Source of the DNA: an uncultured Christensenella sp.
GTDB taxonomy: Bacteria > Bacillota > Clostridia > Christensenellales > Borkfalkiaceae
Reading direction: 5' to 3'
Assembly (NCBI GenBank): GCA_910577055.1
Contig: CAJTKX010000002.1
Location: 62,001-126,000 of the forward strand
Length of the DNA: 64,000 bases
Shown here: piece after piece, positions 59,734 through 64,000 of the stretch
Position numbering within the stretch: the first letter of the stretch is position 1
Layout of the letters: the number at the start of each line of letters is the position of its first letter
Translations under genes and position numbers: made by a program
Notes under the pieces: model-generated
Seen by the model: only the letters and a program-made list of their open reading frames with translations
Told to the model about the DNA's origin: nothing
Database searches by the model: none

Positions 59734-60225
59734 ATGTTACAAGTGTCCCCCCTTAACGACAAAACGCAGAAAGAGTTTGAACGACTTTTTACAGAATACT
59801 ACGCCGAGTTGGATTGCGGCGAAGACGTGCCCCATCTTCTTGAAGAATATATTTTGCCCGACCTTTTGGCGGGGCTTATTCAAATTGATATTTTAAAGGA
59901 CGGCGACGCGTTTGCGGGGTTTGTTATTTATCAGACGGACGATATAGACAACGAGTGGAACTTTAAAGAGGGTTGGGGCGATATCCGCGAAATTTTCGTT
60001 GCCCCCTCCCGCCGCCGCCAAGGCTTGGGCAAATTTTTGCTGTACACTGCCGAAATGAAGTTGAAAGAGGCGGGCGCGGAAAAGGCTTACTGTTTGCCCG
60101 CGGAAGGCGCGGAAGAGTTTTTTACAGCGTGCGGGTACTCCCGCGGAAACGAATACAGCGAAGAGCTTGACGCGTACGTTTATGAAAAGAAAGATTTGAA
60201 TAATTGCTGTAAACACCCCGTTTAA
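59734..60225 (+). CDS. GNAT-family N-acetyltransferase
   Basis: A 163-residue acetyl-CoA-dependent acetyltransferase. The acetyl-CoA loop is seen in IFVAPSRRRQGLGKFLLYTA (R/Q-x-x-G-x-G/A type), with CGYSRGNEYSEELDAYVYEK as the C-terminal strand region. AGGAG precedes the ATG. Substrate unknown. Confidence 0.88.
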   Translation: MLQVSPLNDKTQKEFERLFTEYYAELDCGEDVPHLLEEYILPDLLAGLIQIDILKDGDAFAGFVIYQTDDIDNEWNFKEGWGDIREIFVAPSRRRQGLGKFLLYTAEMKLKEAGAEKAYCLPAEGAEEFFTACGYSRGNEYSEELDAYVYEKKDLNNCCKHPV

Positions 60226-60298
60226 GTACGGCAACTTAAATTTTTTGCGTTATGCATAACAGCCCGCAGTATAGGGCGCGCTTTTCAAGGTTAAAAAA

Positions 60299-60330
60299 AG
60301 GCTCTCGGAAATTCAAACCGAGAGTCTTTT
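60299..60330 (-). terminator. Terminator of the Sel1 pseudogene, probably bidirectional
   Basis: Stem GCTCTCGG / CCGAGAGT followed on minus by seven T. The upstream gap 60226-60298 shows nothing else. Confidence 0.82.
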
Positions 60331-60337
60331 TATTAAT

Positions 60338-60679
60338 TCAGATTTTATTTATCCGTTCAAGCGCTTTTATAGCGTCCTCGTCGTCTTGTTCGGCGGCTTT
60401 TTTGTACCAATACAAAGCCTTATCGTAGTCCACGTCAACGCACATACCGTAATTGTAGCCGTTTCTGTAATTACTACCCAACCACGCTTGCGCGTTTAAG
60501 TATCCCCGGTTTGCCGACTGCTCGTACCAATACAGCGCCTTTTCAAAATCCTATTCCACGCCGATGGCTTTGTGATAGCATAGCGCCAACTCATACTGCG
60601 CCTCTACGTCGCCGCTTTCAGCCGACTTTAAAAGTTCATCGAAGCTAAGCTCGCTTATATTCCTTTCACCGTTATCCAT
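60338..60679 (-). pseudogene. Sel1-repeat protein interrupted by an in-frame TAG
   Basis: A reading frame of 113 codons starting MDNGERNISELSFDELLKSA and ending EDAIKALERINKI, with Sel1 modules (GDVEAQYELALCYHKAIGVE, then DFEKALYWYEQSANRGYLNA, then DYDKALYWYKKAAEQ). Codon 43 (60551-60553) is TAG where the Sel1 consensus has Lys (GVxKDxxKA), so one A-to-T change from AAG explains it. Everything else is intact. It may be a recent pseudogene, a sequencing error, or amber read-through. Confidence 0.8.
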
Positions 60680-60708
60680 AATTTGTCCTCAGTTAAATTA
60701 AAATTATT

Positions 60709-61746
60709 TTATACGCTTAACCCGCAGATAGCCATTACAGCCATAATTACTAGGGGTATCGTTACAATGCTTATTATTGTGTTGGTAACGAACGCGGCGG
60801 TTGCGGTTTCTTTATCACCGCCGAAAGTTTCCGCCATTGCCACCACCGACGCGGCGGGCGACATTGTCATTGCTATTACGGGCGCCAAGTAAACGTATTC
60901 TTCGAACCCGCTTTCGACGCCGCTGCCGAGGATACCCCAAAACGGCAAGGATATAACAAGCGTTAAAAACGGCGCGATAATCAGCCTAAGCCCGCCCGCA
61001 AGGTACACTCCCTTTTTGCAAAACAACTGCTTTGCGGGGGTTTCGGCAATTCTGATACCCACGATAATCATAGACAGCGGCGCAGTCATATATGCAAGGT
61101 ACTGCGGGAAAATTCTAAGCTCCGCCACCTCGTCGAACATAAAAAAGTTTATCTGCGGGACGAAAAAGAAAACAAGTGCAATAACTATGGAAATCAGCGC
61201 GGGGTTAAGCACAAGCTTTTTTATTTTTATATCCTTTAAATTGCCGGTAATCAAAACGACGCCGACCGTCCAACACATTACGGTGAAAACCACGTTGAAC
61301 ACCATCATATACATTGTGGCAAGCGGGTTGCCGCCCGTGAACATTTCAACGAACGGTATACCGAAAAACCCGCAGTTGGAAAATACCGCAACGAACGAGT
61401 AAACGTTTGCCGCGCTTTTATCCTTAGCCTTAATGAAAATTAATTTGCATAGGGCAAGCATAAGCCCCATAGCCGCCACGGAAATTGCAAGCGTTATGCC
61501 GAAATTTTTTAAAATTACGGTCTTTTCAATTGCTTTTATGTAAGCCCAATCGTCTTCCGAAAAAACGCAAAACGCTTTGATTGCAAGCGCGGGTTGGCAC
61601 ACATACAGCAAAAGGTTTGAAAGGGTAAGCGTTCCGCCCTCCCCTATCATTTTAAGTTTTTTAAGGGCAAAGCCCGGCACGGCGAACGCCGCGAGTACCG
61701 CCATTATAAGCAGTACTTTAACAAATATTTCTGCCACGTTTCCCAT
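60709..61746 (-). CDS. Auxin efflux carrier (AEC) family transporter
   Basis: A 345-residue, about ten-helix permease with the two-fold repeat of AEC/Mae transporters. Conserved elements: LLLYVCQPALAIKAF in the first half and VIAMTMSPAASVVAMAETFG in the second. AEC members move malate, citrate, auxin-like and other organic anions. The substrate cannot be predicted here. Confidence 0.86.
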   Translation of the reverse strand: MGNVAEIFVKVLLIMAVLAAFAVPGFALKKLKMIGEGGTLTLSNLLLYVCQPALAIKAFCVFSEDDWAYIKAIEKTVILKNFGITLAISVAAMGLMLALCKLIFIKAKDKSAANVYSFVAVFSNCGFFGIPFVEMFTGGNPLATMYMMVFNVVFTVMCWTVGVVLITGNLKDIKIKKLVLNPALISIVIALVFFFVPQINFFMFDEVAELRIFPQYLAYMTAPLSMIIVGIRIAETPAKQLFCKKGVYLAGGLRLIIAPFLTLVISLPFWGILGSGVESGFEEYVYLAPVIAMTMSPAASVVAMAETFGGDKETATAAFVTNTIISIVTIPLVIMAVMAICGLSV

Positions 61747-61795
61747 TATAGCACCGTTTGGCTATTTTGCAACTAAATTGTGTTTAATTTTTTTA

Positions 61796-61824
61796 TAGAC
61801 AAAACGGATATCCTATGATAAAAT
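61796..61824 (+). promoter_or_regulatory. Leaderless promoter of the AraC gene
   Basis: TAGACA, 17 bp, TAAAAT, then exactly 6 bp to the ATG; no Shine-Dalgarno. Confidence 0.72.
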
Positions 61825-61830
61825 ACGGAT

Positions 61831-62487
61831 ATGAACAAAATTGTTTTTGCGGGACTAGACTTTGACGGCGAATTACTGAAAAAGTATTTGGAAATTGTAA
61901 TTAATGAAGATACGGTTACGGTGGTGCCGCCCTATTGCAACTATCAAGCCGAAAAAGCGGGCGAATTATGCGTGCTTATCGACCAAGCCGTTTTGCCCTT
62001 GAAAGAGTCCGTCACTTTTTCGGACGGCGGCGGCATAAAGCAAGCGGCGCTGCAAGCGGAGGAGTTTTTGCATTGCGAAAAGGGCGAAGCCGTGTTGCAA
62101 GCTTTGGGTAATTTGATAGTCAGCCTTGTATGCTTTTACACCGATAAAAAAAAGCGTTCGCCCATAGTGGAGATTGTGTTGGAGGATATCGCTAAAAACC
62201 TTTCAAACTGTGCCTACGCTTTGGACGATTTTATTAAAAAACTGCCGTTAAATTACGACTATGTAAGGAAGTTGTTCCAAAAAGAAACGGGTGCGACCCC
62301 GCGCGCGTATCTTGAAAACGCAAGAATGGAGCTTGCTGCAAGCATACTTTCAAGCGGGGTATCGAACAAGTACAGCCATTACTCCGTTTCGCAAGTTGCC
62401 GAAGCGTGCGGCTTTGCCGAGCCGTTGTACTTTTCCCGCGTGTTTAAAAAGCACTTCGGCGTTGCCCCCTCTTTATTCAATCAGTGA
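61831..62487 (+). CDS. AraC-family transcriptional regulator
   Basis: A 218-residue regulator. The C-terminal 100 residues contain two HTH motifs: PLNYDYVRKLFQKETGATPR and YSVSQVAEACGFAEPLYFSR, then VFKKHFGVAPSLFN. The N-terminal 100 residues are an unidentified sensor domain with Cys and acidic residues. Its stop codon overlaps the decayed DUF6809 frame on the other strand by 15 bp. It is divergent from the AEC transporter, whose expression it may control. Confidence 0.85.
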   Translation: MNKIVFAGLDFDGELLKKYLEIVINEDTVTVVPPYCNYQAEKAGELCVLIDQAVLPLKESVTFSDGGGIKQAALQAEEFLHCEKGEAVLQALGNLIVSLVCFYTDKKKRSPIVEIVLEDIAKNLSNCAYALDDFIKKLPLNYDYVRKLFQKETGATPRAYLENARMELAASILSSGVSNKYSHYSVSQVAEACGFAEPLYFSRVFKKHFGVAPSLFNQ

Positions 62488-62541
62488 TCCTGCGGCAAGC
62501 GACAACCCGACTTTGAAACCTTCTTTAAAGATTATAAACAA
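62473..62541 (-). pseudogene. C-terminal remnant of a DUF6809 gene
   Basis: On minus, the frame reads FIIFKEGFKVGLSLAAGSLI then Glu and stop. This is the conserved tail seen at 1013 (HYKEGFKLGLMLAAES) and 43017 (YYKKGFKLGLQLGVE). An in-frame stop precedes it at 62551, and the N-terminal 60 residues are absent. It lies at the position of the partner gene relative to the XRE at 62588. Confidence 0.7.
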
Positions 62542-62587
62542 GTTAATAAGTCAAGCGAAGTTATAAACATTTTTATATACTGTAAAT
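62542..62587 (+). promoter_or_regulatory. Leaderless promoter of the third XRE gene
   Basis: AAGTCAAG starts at 62548, 40 bp before the ATG, and TATACT at 62576-62581 lies 6 bp before it. Direct repeats GTTATAAAC and ATTATAAAC flank the box. On minus the -35 TTGACT is kept but no matching -10 is present, in line with the deleted partner gene. Confidence 0.65.
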
Positions 62588-62806
62588 ATGAATATCGGCG
62601 AAGCGCTGAAATATCAGCGGGAAGTAAACGGAATATCACAAAACGCTTTATCGAAAGCCACGGGAATTTCACAACCCAAAATAAGTTATTATGAAAGCAA
62701 CAAACATTTACCGCTTATTGACGATTGTATAAGGCTTGCAAACTTTTACGGAATTTCCCTTGATGAACTTGTAGGGCGAGATTTTGTAAACGACAAAAAA
62801 GAATAA
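62588..62806 (+). CDS. XRE-family HTH regulator
   Basis: A 72-residue single-domain protein: MNIGEALKYQREVNGISQNA, LSKATGISQPKISYYESNKH, LPLIDDCIRLANFYGISLDE. No ribosome site; likely leaderless. It is the surviving half of an XRE/DUF6809 cassette and is followed by a terminator. Confidence 0.86.
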   Translation: MNIGEALKYQREVNGISQNALSKATGISQPKISYYESNKHLPLIDDCIRLANFYGISLDELVGRDFVNDKKE

Positions 62807-62820
62807 ACATAAATGATAGA

Positions 62821-62855
62821 AAACAGCCCCGCGGCTATAAGCCGCGGGGCTGTTT
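62821..62855. terminator. Bidirectional terminator
   Basis: Stem AAACAGCCCCGCGGCT / AGCCGCGGGGCTGTTT with a 3-base loop. Confidence 0.9.
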
Positions 62856-62859
62856 TATT

Positions 62860-62879
62860 TCGATTAAACGGAACGTTTA
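62860..62879 (-). repeat. Stop-codon-linked hairpin repeat, short copy
   Basis: On minus, at the stop of the GH105 gene: TAAACGTTCCGTTTAATCGA. The hairpin AAACG-TTC-CGTTT is intact and runs straight into the terminator. Confidence 0.75.
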
Positions 62880-64000
62880 CCTTTTTAACATTTTTATTTC
62901 CGTATAAGCCATTACGAACGGACCCGTACCTTTTGCGTCGTTTTCGACGATAGGCTCGGATATGTAGTATTCGTAAGTGCCGTCGCGTGTGGGGTTGTTT
63001 TCGGGTCCAAGCCCCGCCATAAGGCAGATACCGCCAAGGTTTAATTCTCCGTCGGTTTCGGTAAGGTATTCCCTACAAATGCCGTTGAACACCTTTTCGC
63101 CCACAGCCGCAAAACGTTTATCGACAAACCCGAGGCGCGCGCCCTTCATCATTGCGTAAGCTATCATTGCGCTGCCCGAAGTTTCGACGTAGTTGCCCTC
63201 TCTGCCCATTTGGTCAACGACTTGCCAAAACATATGCTTTTCGGGGTCAATGTATTGCTCTAACCCCTCTATCGTCTTTCTGAAAATGGTAATAAGCTCC
63301 GTCTTTAAATTGGGACGGGATAAGTCGAAATAGCTTATTGCGTCCACAAGCCCTACGGTGTACCAACCTACCGAGCGCAACCAAAAGCTTTTGGAAAGCC
63401 CCGTTTCGGGGTCAGCCCAAAACGCTTCCTTGGACGTATCCCAACCGTGATAGTAAAGCTTTTTGTCGGCATCGTACATATTGTGCCAAACGTTTCTGAA
63501 CTGCTTTACGATATCACCGTAGTTTCTGCCGCGGTTGAATGTGGTTTCGTAACGGGTGTAGAATACTTGCGCCATATAAAGCCCGTCAAGCCAAACTTGG
63601 TTGGGGTATATTTTTTTATGCCAAAAGTTACCCGTTTCGGTGCGAGGTTGGCTTTGAAGTTGGCTGTATAAAAGGTTTATTGCCCTTTTGTATTTAAGTT
63701 TGCCCGTTTCCTTGTATAAATCGAACAAAACGCGACCCTCGTTTATGTTGTCTACGTTGTAAGTCGAAAGGTCGTAGCCGCGGATTGTGCCGTCGTCGAA
63801 AACGTAATAGTCCACGAAATTATCGATAAAGTTAAGATATTTTTTGTTGCTCGTAAGCTTGTAAATGGTGTACAGCGACGTCATCATACAGCCGTCGATA
63901 TAATTCCAAGCCGGCTCTTTGCCCTTACGGATATTCTCTATATTCCAAATAGGCGCGTCGGGGGTGGTTTCGTCTATAAGACGGTCTATATATCTGTCAA
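62877..64000 (-). CDS. Glycoside hydrolase family 105 (unsaturated rhamnogalacturonyl/uronyl hydrolase), 5' end outside window
   Basis: The frame is open to the right edge (374 codons visible); the ATG at 63887 is internal. It has an alpha/alpha-barrel pattern with the catalytic Asp in QVWLDGLYMAQ and the conserved YYHGWDTSKEAFWADPETGL, and SFWLRSVGWYTVGLVDAI. GH105 enzymes (YteR, YesR) hydrate and split unsaturated disaccharides released from pectin by lyases. It suggests plant-polysaccharide use in the gut. It ends at the repeat hairpin and terminator. Confidence 0.9.
   Translation of the reverse strand, partial: DRYIDRLIDETTPDAPIWNIENIRKGKEPAWNYIDGCMMTSLYTIYKLTSNKKYLNFIDNFVDYYVFDDGTIRGYDLSTYNVDNINEGRVLFDLYKETGKLKYKRAINLLYSQLQSQPRTETGNFWHKKIYPNQVWLDGLYMAQVFYTRYETTFNRGRNYGDIVKQFRNVWHNMYDADKKLYYHGWDTSKEAFWADPETGLSKSFWLRSVGWYTVGLVDAISYFDLSRPNLKTELITIFRKTIEGLEQYIDPEKHMFWQVVDQMGREGNYVETSGSAMIAYAMMKGARLGFVDKRFAAVGEKVFNGICREYLTETDGELNLGGICLMAGLGPENNPTRDGTYEYYISEPIVENDAKGTGPFVMAYTEIKMLKR

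Noticed and set aside
1-64000. tRNA, rRNA and riboswitches
   Set aside because: No cloverleaf with a TTCGA-type T-loop, no rRNA-like stretch and no TPP, SAM, lysine or similar conserved core was recognised by eye; a covariance-model scan was not possible here.

Overview
The window looks like a chromosomal segment of an uncultured, anaerobic, low-to-mid GC member of the Bacillota (Clostridia-like). The clues are a ThiT-type thiamine ECF component, the Firmicutes-style order pyrH-frr-uppS-cdsA-dxr-rseP, a DUF1292/YqgF pair, a zinc-type S14, a KOW protein beside map, L27 with a cleavable N-terminal extension, and strong Shine-Dalgarno and sigma-A promoter signals. No rRNA, tRNA, CRISPR array, transposase or integrase was recognised. 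Stops are nearly all TAA, with some TGA and one TAG among the genes called.

Layout. 1-8.9 kb: a thiT fragment, an orphan DUF6809 protein, the pyrH-frr-uppS-cdsA-dxr-rseP operon and rpsB-tsf, all on minus except thiT. 8.9-26 kb is mixed: an XRE/small-protein cassette, a divergent pair resembling serine palmitoyltransferase and ketosphinganine reductase, a repetitive lipoprotein, DUF1292-yqgF, several unknowns, a DUF2207 protein, mntR, prfA, a DUF1385-PrmC fusion, rpmE, a zinc-site-degenerate dehydrogenase, cardiolipin synthase and a YfcE-type phosphatase. 26.2-42.8 kb is the complete S10-spc-alpha ribosomal cluster on minus, from rpsJ to rplQ, including secY, adk, map, infA and rpmJ. 43-50.2 kb is accessory: a second XRE/DUF6809 cassette, an EF-G paralog, a membrane protein, two tandem COG0523 GTPases and a DUF2188 protein. 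50.2-55.6 kb: a cyclophilin-like lipoprotein, rplJ-rplL, rpmG-secE-nusG-rplK-rplA and a SecB-like chaperone. 55.7-64 kb: rng, then an inserted XRE region, rplU-rpmA, a GNAT gene, a broken Sel1 gene, an AEC transporter, an AraC regulator, a decayed third DUF6809/XRE cassette and a GH105 hydrolase running off the end.

The least explained signals are non-coding. (1) A repeat unit of about 67-70 bp starts with a small hairpin of the form RCG-TTC-CGY. In five places it begins right at a TAA stop codon. It occurs at seven loci, twice as tandem triplets, and once sits precisely in the loop of a terminator. (2) A separate dispersed repeat of about 180 bp with several internal hairpins has one copy inside the S10 operon between rpsJ and rplC, an inverted copy 5 kb away, a 53-bp internally deleted derivative and an end fragment. 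(3) Three divergent cassettes pairing a short XRE repressor with a small protein share one promoter architecture: the same AAGTCAAG box 40-41 bp before the repressor ATG, and a -10 box exactly 6 bp before that ATG (leaderless). One cassette keeps only the tail of its partner gene.

The ribosomal, translation and secretion genes form standard housekeeping operons with recognisable leaders (S2, L10, S10, L21). Envelope synthesis is represented by uppS, cdsA, dxr, cls and possibly the SPT/KDSR-like pair. Metal handling is represented by mntR and the COG0523 pair.
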